From DAOUKH01 sp034421515 (GTDB lineage: Bacteria; Chloroflexota; Dehalococcoidia; SHYB01), in NCBI GenBank assembly GCA_034421515.1, contig DAOUKH010000035.1, forward strand, positions 1 to 47,693: DNA of 47,693 nucleotides. The letters are read 5' to 3'. Numbering within the stretch: the first letter of the stretch is position 1; each line of letters opens with the position of its first letter. Below, one piece after another: positions 39,223 through 47,223 of the stretch. The notes under the pieces were generated by a model. The model was not told where the DNA came from. It saw only the letters and a program-made list of their open reading frames with translations, and searched no databases. The translations under genes and the position numbers were made by a program.

Positions 39223-40374
39223 ATGGCCACGCAGACCAAGGTCATGTTGATGTCGGCGGACAACCACATCGTGGAGCCTCCCGACCTATGGACCAGCCGC
39301 ATTGAGAAGAAGTTCCGCGACCGCGCGCCGTATGTCGTGCAGGCCGACGACCACGATTGGTGGTACGTCGAGGGCGACCAGTGCCTCGGCTCGATGGGCA
39401 ACACCACCAACGCCGGCGCGCGTTTCCGCACCGATAAGCCCCACGAGATCCCGGCGGAAGGCCGCTGGGAGAGCGTGCTCCCCGGCGCCTACGACCCGCA
39501 CGAGGCCATCAAGGACATGGACCTCGACGGCGTCTTCGGCGGCGTCATCTTCCCCACCCTGTGCGTCGGCGGCGTGTGGCGTACCGAGGACTCGGAACTT
39601 CTCTCCGCGATCTGCCGGGCCTACAACGACTGGATCGCCGAGTTCTGTAAGCCCTACCCCGACCGGCTTAAGGGCGCCGCGATGATCAACGTGGACAACA
39701 TCCCCGAGGCGGTCGAGGAACTCGAACGGTGCAAAGGCCTGGGCCTGAACTCCTGCTTCATCACCGTCTACCCAAAGCATGACCACCAGTACCACAACCC
39801 CGAGTACGACCAGTTCTGGGACGCGGCGCAGCGCCTGAACATGCCCATCTCCTTGCACTCAGGCTCCGACCGCGAAGTTCTGCCCATGAACCTCTTCACC
39901 AAGGCCGACCCGAACCAGCCCCCGGGGGTCGTCTATTCGACGAACGACTACTGGATCCGCCGCAGCCTGACCTCGATGATCTGGTCGGGCGTCTTCGAGC
40001 GCTTCCCCAACCTCAAGGTCGCCAGCGTCGAGAACGAGGCCGGCTGGGCAGGCCAGTGGCTCTACAAGATGGACCTGCTCCACCGAGACCGGGGCATGAT
40101 GTGGCCGCGCTTCAAGGACAACATGAAGCCCAGCGACTTCTTCCATCGCAACTGCGCCATCGGCTTCCAGGAAGACTGGGTCGCGGTGAAAGTACGCCAG
40201 GCCATCGGTGTCGGTAACCTCATGTGGGGCTCCGACTACCCCCACACCGAGGGGACATGGCCCGATTCGCACCGCATCGTCCGCGAGGTCTTCAGCGACG
40301 TCACCGACGAGGAGCTCCACCAGATGACGGTGACCAACGCGGCCAGATTCTTCAACATCGAGCAGCCCAACTAG
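39223..40374 (+). CDS. Amidohydrolase (amidohydrolase_2 family), second paralogue
   Basis: A 383-residue paralogue of the previous gene with the same landmarks: SADNHIVEPPDLW (N replaces S before the His), ISLHSGSD, and NLMWGSDYPHTEG. It differs in the loop around residues 60-80. The frame runs 69 codons further upstream through the first paralogue's 3' end; ATG 39223 is chosen because the SADNH motif begins 11 residues later. GAAGGAG lies about 12 bases upstream. It is 59 bp downstream of the first paralogue and 49 bp upstream of the deacylase-like gene. Confidence 0.88.
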   Translation: MATQTKVMLMSADNHIVEPPDLWTSRIEKKFRDRAPYVVQADDHDWWYVEGDQCLGSMGNTTNAGARFRTDKPHEIPAEGRWESVLPGAYDPHEAIKDMDLDGVFGGVIFPTLCVGGVWRTEDSELLSAICRAYNDWIAEFCKPYPDRLKGAAMINVDNIPEAVEELERCKGLGLNSCFITVYPKHDHQYHNPEYDQFWDAAQRLNMPISLHSGSDREVLPMNLFTKADPNQPPGVVYSTNDYWIRRSLTSMIWSGVFERFPNLKVASVENEAGWAGQWLYKMDLLHRDRGMMWPRFKDNMKPSDFFHRNCAIGFQEDWVAVKVRQAIGVGNLMWGSDYPHTEGTWPDSHRIVREVFSDVTDEELHQMTVTNAARFFNIEQPN

Positions 40375-40423
40375 CCGCGAACGCGCGAAACGGGCTGTAT
40401 CCGTATACCAGGAGGTCCCCAAG

Positions 40424-42109
40424 TTGGCTGAGTATGACGTGGTGATTCGAGGCGGCACGGTCGTCGAGGCGTCGGGTATTCCCCGCTACGCCGCCGACGT
40501 CGGCATCAAGGACGGCAAGATCGCCAAGATCAGCGGCCGCATTCCCGCGGGCGCTGCCGAGGAGATCGACGCGAGCGGCTGTATCGTCGCCCCGGGCGCC
40601 ATCAACCTGCACACCCACTACGACGCCCAACTGAATTGGGACCCCTACGCTACCCTCGACGGCTGGTTCGGCCAGACCACCATCAGCATCGGCCAGTGCG
40701 GTTTCGGCTTCGCCCCCACCCGCCCCGAAGACCGCGACCTCAACATGCGGATGATGAACCGCATCGAGGCCATTCCCCTCGAGTCCATGCGCGCCGGCAT
40801 GCGCTGGGACTGGGAGTCGTACCCCGAGTACCTCGACAGTCTCGACCGCCAGGGCCTCGGCATCAACGTCGGCTCCCTCTTACCTTTCTCTCCGCTCCGG
40901 GGTTACGTCCTCGGCATGATCGAGGCCCGCAACCGCACCTCGGTCACCGAGAAAGAGCTCAACCACATGAAGGAGCTCTTCTACGAGGGCATGAAGGCGG
41001 GATCTTTCGGCTTCGCCGCAGACCGCAACGAAGAGGACCGCAGCGAGGACGGCTCGGCGATTCCGAGCCATGTCGCCTCCGACGAAGAATACCTCGCCCT
41101 CGCCGAGATCCTTGGCGAGTTCGGCGTCGGCTGGATGGGCTGGACCATCGGCGTCTCGGCCAACCCCGAAAGACAGCAGGACCTGCTGACCCGCATGCTG
41201 CGCCTCAGCGGCCGTCCCCTTCACGTCGTCCTCGGGCACAACCCGGACGGCCCCGAATGGGTCGAACGCGCCCGCGCCGAGGGGCTCCCCGTCGCGCCCC
41301 AGAAGACGCCAATGTTCCCCGAGAGCCGCTTCACCCTCGCCGAGTTCAACCTCTTCGACTACATGCCCAGCTGGGTCGACCCCCTGGTCGGCACCGCCGA
41401 GGAGCGCAAGCGCAAGCTCTCCGACCCGGCCACACGCGAGGCCATGAAGCGCGACGCCGAGGTGCCGACCTATCTTGGCAGGACCGAGTGGAGCACCGCC
41501 CGCGTTCTCGAGGTCGTCCACGAACGCAACCACCAGTACGAGGGCAAGACTATCGAGAAAGTCGCCGAGATGATGGGCAAGCACCCCGTCGACGCCTTCC
41601 TCGACCTCTCCATCGACGAGGACCTCAAGACCGAATTCGCCACCCGCGAGTTCAGCAAGGCCGGCGAGTCGACCGTCGACAAGGGCCTGCTCGACCCCTA
41701 CACGCACATCTCAACGTCAGACGGCGGCGCCCACACCCGCTTCCAGGCCAACGCCCGCTGGCCCGTCGACTTCCTCGCCTACTGGATCCGCGACCGCGAG
41801 CTGATGACCCTGGAGCAGGCCCACGTCAAGATGAGCGCCTACCCCGCCTGGGTCGCCGGCTACACCGACCGCGGCCAGCTCACCACCGGCAAAGCGGCCG
41901 ACATCATGGTCTACAACCTCGACGAGCTCGGCCTGCTCCACGACCCGCCGATCTACTCCAATGACTTCCCCGGCGGCGAGCGCAGGCTCATCCAAAAGCC
42001 CAAGGGCATCCGCTTCATCCTCGTCAACGGCGGCGTCACCTTCGTCGAGAACGAGTGCACCAACGCCCTGCCCGGCAAGCTGCTCCGCAGCTACGACATG
42101 GCCCGCTAG
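40424..42109 (+). CDS. N-acyl-D-amino-acid deacylase-like amidohydrolase
   Basis: A 561-residue enzyme with the same organisation as the deacylase at 6362. It has NLHTHYDAQ, the metal Cys motif GQCGFGFAP and the catalytic-Asp region TSDGGAH. The start is TTG: GGAGG lies eight bases upstream, and an ATG is absent nearby. It is the last gene of the amidohydrolase run and is followed by the intergenic hairpin element. By family it hydrolyses N-acyl-D-amino acids or similar amides. The two paralogous amidohydrolases upstream may feed the same pathway. Confidence 0.87.
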   Translation: MAEYDVVIRGGTVVEASGIPRYAADVGIKDGKIAKISGRIPAGAAEEIDASGCIVAPGAINLHTHYDAQLNWDPYATLDGWFGQTTISIGQCGFGFAPTRPEDRDLNMRMMNRIEAIPLESMRAGMRWDWESYPEYLDSLDRQGLGINVGSLLPFSPLRGYVLGMIEARNRTSVTEKELNHMKELFYEGMKAGSFGFAADRNEEDRSEDGSAIPSHVASDEEYLALAEILGEFGVGWMGWTIGVSANPERQQDLLTRMLRLSGRPLHVVLGHNPDGPEWVERARAEGLPVAPQKTPMFPESRFTLAEFNLFDYMPSWVDPLVGTAEERKRKLSDPATREAMKRDAEVPTYLGRTEWSTARVLEVVHERNHQYEGKTIEKVAEMMGKHPVDAFLDLSIDEDLKTEFATREFSKAGESTVDKGLLDPYTHISTSDGGAHTRFQANARWPVDFLAYWIRDRELMTLEQAHVKMSAYPAWVAGYTDRGQLTTGKAADIMVYNLDELGLLHDPPIYSNDFPGGERRLIQKPKGIRFILVNGGVTFVENECTNALPGKLLRSYDMAR

Positions 42110-42148
42110 CCGACGAGCGGAAGACCTCGCGAGAGCGACCACCGCAAG

Positions 42149-42203
42149 CCTCTCCGCCTCTGGGAGTGACCGAGAGAGGGCACGCGCCGTCAGGCGCGTC
42201 GGC
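42149..42203. repeat. Intergenic hairpin element, copy B
   Basis: About 55 bp between the deacylase gene and the facing molybdenum hydroxylase gene, close to 80% like copy A. The stem ACGCGCC-GTCA-GGCGCGT (42182-42199) replaces a G-C pair of copy A with A-T, a compensated change. Confidence 0.65.
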
Positions 42204-42219
42204 CGTCCCTTCCCCGCCC

Positions 42220-44511
42220 CTACTCCGCCTGCCCGTTCCCGAGCGCCTTGACGATCGAGCCGGGCGTGATCGGCAGGTCCGCCATGCGGACGCCTGCGGC
42301 GGCGCTGACCGCGTTGGCCACCGTGGCCATCGGCGGCACGATGGGGACTTCGCCGGCGCCGCGCATGCCGAAGGGGTGGGCGTCGCCGGGAATCTCGAGC
42401 ACCACCGTGTCGATGCGCGGGACGTCGAGGGCCGTAGGCATCCGGTAGTCGAGGAAGCTGGAGTTGGCCAGCCGGCCGTCCTTCGAGAAGTAGTACTCCT
42501 CGTTCAGCGCCCAGCCGATGCCCTGCACCGCGCCGCCCTGCATCTGTCCTTCGACGTAGCTCGGATGCACCGCCCGTCCCGCGTCCTGGAACGCGGTGTA
42601 GCGCAGGAGCTGCACCTTGCCCGTCTCCGGGTCGACCTCGACGTCGGCGATGTGGCCGGCGAAGGCCGGAGCGACCTTGCGCCCCGTCGTCGTCGCCGAG
42701 ACCGTGATCGTCCCCCCGAGTGCCATCTGCTGAGCGGCGAGATCCTTGAAGCCGATGCGCTCGTCGGACTTGGTGTTAATGAAGACGCCGTCGTCGAAGA
42801 CCACGTCGTCGGGGGAGACCTCCCACATCGTAGCGGCGCGCGAGGCCAGCTCCTCCTTCGCCATCTCAGCAGCCTGGATGGCGGCTCGGCCGGTGTCCAC
42901 CGCGGTGCGGCTCCCGCCGGTCACGCCCGTCCAGCCGATGGAATCGGTGTCCACCACCATCGGCCGGACGTCTCCGGCCTCGAGGCCAAGCACCTCGGCG
43001 GCCTGCATGGCCACCGCAGCGCGGGTGCCGCCGATGTCCACCGATCCGCTCAGCAGGCTAATCGTGCCGTCGCTGTTGACGTTGATGGTCACCGACGACT
43101 GGATCGTGGCGTTGAACCAGTAACCGACGGCAACGCCGCGGCCTTGGTTGGGGCCGAGCGGCGTGGTGTAGGCGGAGTGCGACTTCATCGCCGCGAGCAG
43201 CTCGTCGCCGGCGAAGTTCTCGTGCGGCTTGCCGCTCGGCATGCGGTCGCCGGGGTGGGCGAGGTTCTTCTCTCTCAGGTCCAAGGGGTCGAGTCCCAGC
43301 ACCAAGGCGAGCTCGTCCATCGCCGACTCGATCCCGAACGCCGCGATCGGCGCGCCCGGGGCCCGGTATGCCGCGACCTTCTGCTTGTTGCAGACCACGT
43401 CGTAGCCGTCGACCGTCATGTTCTCGATGGCGTAGGGAGCGAGGCCGGTCATCGCACCCTCGCCGACCGGCGAGCCCGGGAACGCGCCTGCCTCGTAATA
43501 CTGCTGCACGTGGGCAGCGGTGATCTTCCCCGACGCCTTCGCGCCAAGCTTCACCTGGACCTTCGCCGCCGAGGTCGGGCCGGAGCCCTCGAACACCTCA
43601 CGGCGTGACATGACAATCTTCACCGGCCGCCCGCTCTTGCGGGACAGCGCCGCGGCGACGGGGTCGAGGTAGGTGTCCAGCTTCCCTCCAAAGCCGCCAC
43701 CGATCTCCATCGGGATGACTTTGACCTGGCTCTCAGACAGTCCGAGAATCAACGCCGTCTCCGACCGTATGGAGAACGGCCCCTGCGTTGACGTCCACAC
43801 CGTGATCTGGCCGTCGGGCGCCCACCACACCGTCGACGCGTGCGGCTCGATGTAGCCCTGGTGCACCGACTGCGTGGTGTATTCCCGCTCGATCACCGTG
43901 TCGGCTTCGGCGAAGCCGGTGTCGAGGTCGCCGTCCTTGAACTGAATGTGGAACGACACGTTGCTCGCCTTGCCCGTGTCGCCGTCCTTGGCCAGAAAGG
44001 CCGAGATCGAGCGCGTCGTCATGTCCTCATGCAGGAGCGGCGCGTCGTCCTTCAGCGCGTCGTCGAGGGTCAAGACCGTGGGCAGCACTTCGTAGTCGAC
44101 CTCGATATGCGCCAGCGCATCCTCAGCCTCATGTGGGCTGTCGGCGGCGACGGCGGCAACGGCGTGGCCCGCGTAGAGGGCCTTCTTTCGCGCCATGACG
44201 TTCTCGGCAAGCATGCGCGCACTGCCGCGGATCTCGGCGAAGTTGATGGGCTGGTCTTCGAGGATGGGAAAGTCGGCGGCGGTGACGACCGCTCGAACTC
44301 CCGGAAGGGCCTCCGCCTTGCTCGTGTCGATGCCGCGGATGCGGGCGTGCGGGTGCGGGCTGCGGAGCACCTTGCCGTGGATCAGCCCCGGCATGTCGAT
44401 ATCGGCCCCGTAACGGGCCCGGCCGGTGACCTTGTCCAGTCCGTCGTGCCGGATCGGCCGCGTGCCGACAACCCGGAAATCGTTTTTCGGCGGCTCGGAG
44501 ACGGTGGTCAT
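42220..44511 (-). CDS. Xanthine dehydrogenase-family molybdenum hydroxylase, large subunit
   Basis: A 763-residue molybdopterin-binding large subunit (CoxL/XdhA type). GGGFGGK marks the molybdopterin domain and GMRGAGEVPIVPP carries the catalytic Glu near the C-terminus. The AYRCSFR motif of form I CO dehydrogenase is absent (AYRAPGAP instead), so it is not a CO dehydrogenase of that form. These enzymes normally need small FeS and medium FAD subunits, but none is encoded here or next to it. The start ATG has GGGGAG five bases upstream. Likely role: hydroxylation of an aldehyde or N-heterocycle. Confidence 0.88.
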   Translation of the reverse strand: MTTVSEPPKNDFRVVGTRPIRHDGLDKVTGRARYGADIDMPGLIHGKVLRSPHPHARIRGIDTSKAEALPGVRAVVTAADFPILEDQPINFAEIRGSARMLAENVMARKKALYAGHAVAAVAADSPHEAEDALAHIEVDYEVLPTVLTLDDALKDDAPLLHEDMTTRSISAFLAKDGDTGKASNVSFHIQFKDGDLDTGFAEADTVIEREYTTQSVHQGYIEPHASTVWWAPDGQITVWTSTQGPFSIRSETALILGLSESQVKVIPMEIGGGFGGKLDTYLDPVAAALSRKSGRPVKIVMSRREVFEGSGPTSAAKVQVKLGAKASGKITAAHVQQYYEAGAFPGSPVGEGAMTGLAPYAIENMTVDGYDVVCNKQKVAAYRAPGAPIAAFGIESAMDELALVLGLDPLDLREKNLAHPGDRMPSGKPHENFAGDELLAAMKSHSAYTTPLGPNQGRGVAVGYWFNATIQSSVTINVNSDGTISLLSGSVDIGGTRAAVAMQAAEVLGLEAGDVRPMVVDTDSIGWTGVTGGSRTAVDTGRAAIQAAEMAKEELASRAATMWEVSPDDVVFDDGVFINTKSDERIGFKDLAAQQMALGGTITVSATTTGRKVAPAFAGHIADVEVDPETGKVQLLRYTAFQDAGRAVHPSYVEGQMQGGAVQGIGWALNEEYYFSKDGRLANSSFLDYRMPTALDVPRIDTVVLEIPGDAHPFGMRGAGEVPIVPPMATVANAVSAAAGVRMADLPITPGSIVKALGNGQAE

Positions 44512-44562
44512 GAGAGCTCCCCTGGGCAGTATTTGGCTGTGCGCGAAGGCGCCGTGGACTCG

Positions 44563-44568
44563 ATTATA
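44563..44568 (-). promoter_or_regulatory. -10 box TATAAT for the molybdenum hydroxylase gene
   Basis: A perfect TATAAT on the minus strand about 50 bp upstream of ATG 44511. No good -35 was found. Confidence 0.55.
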
Positions 44569-44644
44569 CCGCGCCGTCTTATGGGGCGACGGAGTCCCTG
44601 CCCCATGCCTCTGACGCGGAGGGGCTACCGGGGCCGTCGGGGAG

Positions 44645-44650
44645 TATAAT
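44645..44650 (+). promoter_or_regulatory. -10 box TATAAT for the SemiSWEET gene
   Basis: A perfect TATAAT 47 bp before the TTG start at 44698. An ATGGGGC/GCCCCAT inverted repeat (44581-44606) lies upstream of it. Confidence 0.55.
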
Positions 44651-44697
44651 TTGAAGGTTGGGAGGGGCCCCGCCGAGGCGGCCCGTTAGGAGGCGAC

Positions 44698-44952
44698 TTG
44701 GAACCCATCGACGCCCTTGGTTACTGCGCCGGTGTCGTCGCCGTCATGTCCATGTTCCCCCAAGTCCGTCAGAGCTGGCGCACGCGCTCCACCGGCGACA
44801 TCAACCTCCCCACCTTCTCCATCCTTACCCTCGGCAACTTCCTCTGGCTGCTCTACGGCGCCCTCATCGGATCGATCCCCCTCATCGTCGCCAACTTCTT
44901 GACGGGGAGCATGGTGGCCTCGATCGTGTACCTCAAGCTTCGCTATAAGTAG
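44698..44952 (+). CDS. SemiSWEET-type sugar transporter
   Basis: An 84-residue protein with three hydrophobic segments and the PQ motif (Pro21-Gln22 in SMFPQVRQSW), the size of a bacterial SemiSWEET, which dimerises to move sugars across the membrane. The start is TTG with GGAGG four bases upstream, an unusually strong site that fixes the start. Followed 25 bp later by the SRPBCC gene, but no shared function is evident. Confidence 0.88.
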   Translation: MEPIDALGYCAGVVAVMSMFPQVRQSWRTRSTGDINLPTFSILTLGNFLWLLYGALIGSIPLIVANFLTGSMVASIVYLKLRYK

Positions 44953-44977
44953 GCGCGCATCGTCGCCGGACCCCACT

Positions 44978-45490
44978 ATGACCCGGCCAACTGAGAACGA
45001 TTCCCTCCCTCACGAGAATGACACGGCGCTGCTCGGCGCACCCGTCGCCGTACGCGTCGAGCAACGCATCGCCGCGCCGCCGCAGACGGTGTGGCAGGTG
45101 CTCACCGACGTCGAGGGCTGGCCCAACTGGCACGACGGCGTCATCGACGTCTCGATCAAGGGTCCGGTGGAACCGGGGACACACTTCGTCTGGCGGTCCG
45201 GCGGCTTCAAGGTGCGGTCCCGGTTCGAGACCGTGACCCCGCACGAGCGCGTCGTCTGGAGCGGGAAGACCACGGGTGCCCGTCTCCATCACGCCTGGTC
45301 GATAGAGACCCACGGCGAGGAATGCCTCGTCCTCACCGAACAAACGCTGCGCGGCTGGTTGCCCCGCCTCTTCCGCGGCCGCTTCCAAGCCTCGCTCCAG
45401 GCGGTCCTGGAAAGTTGGGTGCGCTCCCTCCGCCTCAAGTGCGAGGGGATGCAGATCAAACCCGTCCTGCCATCCGAAGACGAGGCCTGA
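44978..45490 (+). CDS. SRPBCC-family (polyketide cyclase/START-like) protein
   Basis: A 170-residue protein of the helix-grip SRPBCC fold. VRVEQRIAAPPQTVWQVLTDVEGWPNWH (25-52) is the typical opening, followed by a WRSGGFKVRSRFETVTPHERVVWSG segment. The family binds hydrophobic ligands and often has no known role. It lies directly downstream of the SemiSWEET gene, probably in one transcript, and its stop touches that of the opposing F420/FMN protein. Confidence 0.82.
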   Translation: MTRPTENDSLPHENDTALLGAPVAVRVEQRIAAPPQTVWQVLTDVEGWPNWHDGVIDVSIKGPVEPGTHFVWRSGGFKVRSRFETVTPHERVVWSGKTTGARLHHAWSIETHGEECLVLTEQTLRGWLPRLFRGRFQASLQAVLESWVRSLRLKCEGMQIKPVLPSEDEA

Positions 45491-45925
45491 CTACCCCACC
45501 CGCCCCCACGCGGCGACCGACTCCGGCTCGATGACCAGCAGCGGGCGCTCCTCCAGCGCCATCGCGCGGTACTGCGGGTACTTCTCCCGCAACAGCGCTA
45601 GGGCCTCGTTCCTCTCATCACCGCGCTCCACGATCTCTGCGCGGCCCTGGACGATGACAAAGCCCAGCTTCGACCAGTCCTCGTCGTAGTCGTCGACCAC
45701 GAGCGAGACGCGCGGGTTCTCCCGCAGATTCCTGATGCGCCGCAGCTCACCCACCCCTACTCGCTTGGGCTTCTCGTCGATCGGCGTATAGAGGAGCGTG
45801 CCGTCGAAGGCGTAGCAGACCGGAACCACGTGGGGCCGGCCGTCGGCGGTGGCGGTGGCCAGGCGTCCGACGCGGCGCGACGTCAGGAATCGGGCCTGCT
45901 CGGGGGTAAACAGCGAAGCGGACAT
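45491..45925 (-). CDS. PPOX-class F420/FMN-dependent split-barrel protein
   Basis: A 144-residue split-barrel protein of the pyridoxamine 5'-phosphate oxidase-like group, close to TIGR03668 F420-dependent members. LTSRRVGRLATATADGRPHVVPV (about 13-35) and the VSLVVDDYDEDWSKLGFVIVQG segment are characteristic. It probably reduces or binds a flavin-like cofactor, F420 or FMN. The frame extends 30 codons upstream without homology; ATG 45925 begins the usual MSxxLFTPEQARFL start. Together with the LLM enzyme it hints at F420 use. Confidence 0.85.
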   Translation of the reverse strand: MSASLFTPEQARFLTSRRVGRLATATADGRPHVVPVCYAFDGTLLYTPIDEKPKRVGVGELRRIRNLRENPRVSLVVDDYDEDWSKLGFVIVQGRAEIVERGDERNEALALLREKYPQYRAMALEERPLLVIEPESVAAWGRVG

Positions 45926-45943
45926 AGGCGTCGGCGCCCATCC

Positions 45944-45949
45944 TATACT
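45944..45949 (+). promoter_or_regulatory. Candidate -10 TATACT for the DUF711 gene
   Basis: TATACT lies 46 bp before the GTG start, in the divergent gap. The -35 is not obvious. Confidence 0.4.
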
Positions 45950-45995
45950 AGACCGGTCCCGCGGGGCCCTTGCGCCTAGCCAAAGGAGCCGACTC

Positions 45996-47213
45996 GTGGA
46001 GATTCGCGCCGTCACCGCCGGACACCGGCAACAGACCGACCTCGACCGCGACGCCGTCGAAGCCGCGTGCCGGTTGGCGGACGATGTGCGGGGACGGCTT
46101 GAAGCGTCGGGCTACCCAGTGCAGACCCTCCGGCTTGCCACGCAGCCGATCAGCGAAATCACCGGCGACGCCGAGGAGGCGATTGCATTCGCCCAGGCGC
46201 TCGAAGCCGCCGCCCGTGGCCTGGACGTCGGCTACTGCTCCATCGGCCCCATCGTCGCCCCGCCGCGGCAGGAGGCCCCGGCCCTCATCGAGGCCGTCCC
46301 CCGCATCCTCGCAGCCACCGAGGGCCTCTTCGTCTCCGTGGCGCCCGCCGACCTCGAAGGCGTCAACACGCGGGCGGCGCTGATGGCCGCCGAGGCACTC
46401 GTTGAGATCGGCCGGCTCGACGATCAGGGAGCCGCGGCGCGGCGCTTCGCCGTCGCGGCGAACGTGCCGCCGAACGGCCCCTTCTTTCCCACCGGCTACC
46501 ACGACGGCGGCCGGCCCGGCTTCTCCCTCGCCCTCGAAGCCGCAAACCTCGCCGTGGACGCCTTCACGGGCGCATCCTCATTCGACGAAGCCCTTGACCG
46601 GCTGACCGGCGCCATCGAGGAGCACGGCGAGCGGATCGAGGCGGCGGTGGCGGAGACCGCCGAGAAACACGGGGCCGTCTTCCACGGGATGGACATCTCG
46701 CTCGCGCCCTTCCCCGACGCCGCCCGCAGCATCGCCGGCGCCATCGAGCGGCTCGGCGTGGGCCGCTACGGCTCTGGGGGCACGCTCTTCGCCTCGGCCA
46801 TGGTCGCCGACGCGCTCCGCTCCGCCCGCGTGCGCCGCTGCGGGTTCTCCGGCCTCATGCTCCCAATCCTGGAAGACTCCGCCCTTGCCGAGCGCCACCA
46901 CGAGGGCAGCTACACCATCGGCGACCTGCTGACGTACTCGGCGGTCTGCGGGACCGGCCTCGACACCGTCCCCGTGCCCGGCGACGTCACCGCCGAGCAG
47001 GCCGGTCGGGTCTACCTAGACGTCTGCGCGCTCTCCGTGCGGCTCCGCAAGCCGCTCACCGTCCGCCTCATGCCCATCCGCGGCAAGCGCGCCGGCGACC
47101 TCGTAACGTTCGACTTCCCCTACTTCGCCCCCACCACCGTCGCGCGCCTGCCCGATATCGAGAACGACAGCACGCTCTTCAACATGGGCGACTGGACTGC
47201 GCGAGGCGGGTAA
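45996..47213 (+). CDS. DUF711 (UPF0210) family protein
   Basis: A 405-residue DUF711 protein, somewhat shorter than the roughly 450 residues common in the family. SIGPIVAPP, ANVPPNGPFFPTGYHDGG, FHGMDISLAPFP, GSGGTLFASAM and CGTGLDTVPVPGD are the conserved blocks. The biochemical function is not firmly established. The start is GTG with AAAGGAG seven bases upstream; the long upstream frame has no homology. It converges on the isoaspartyl peptidase gene. Confidence 0.82.
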   Translation: MEIRAVTAGHRQQTDLDRDAVEAACRLADDVRGRLEASGYPVQTLRLATQPISEITGDAEEAIAFAQALEAAARGLDVGYCSIGPIVAPPRQEAPALIEAVPRILAATEGLFVSVAPADLEGVNTRAALMAAEALVEIGRLDDQGAAARRFAVAANVPPNGPFFPTGYHDGGRPGFSLALEAANLAVDAFTGASSFDEALDRLTGAIEEHGERIEAAVAETAEKHGAVFHGMDISLAPFPDAARSIAGAIERLGVGRYGSGGTLFASAMVADALRSARVRRCGFSGLMLPILEDSALAERHHEGSYTIGDLLTYSAVCGTGLDTVPVPGDVTAEQAGRVYLDVCALSVRLRKPLTVRLMPIRGKRAGDLVTFDFPYFAPTTVARLPDIENDSTLFNMGDWTARGG

Positions 47214-47223
47214 GCCGCGACCC

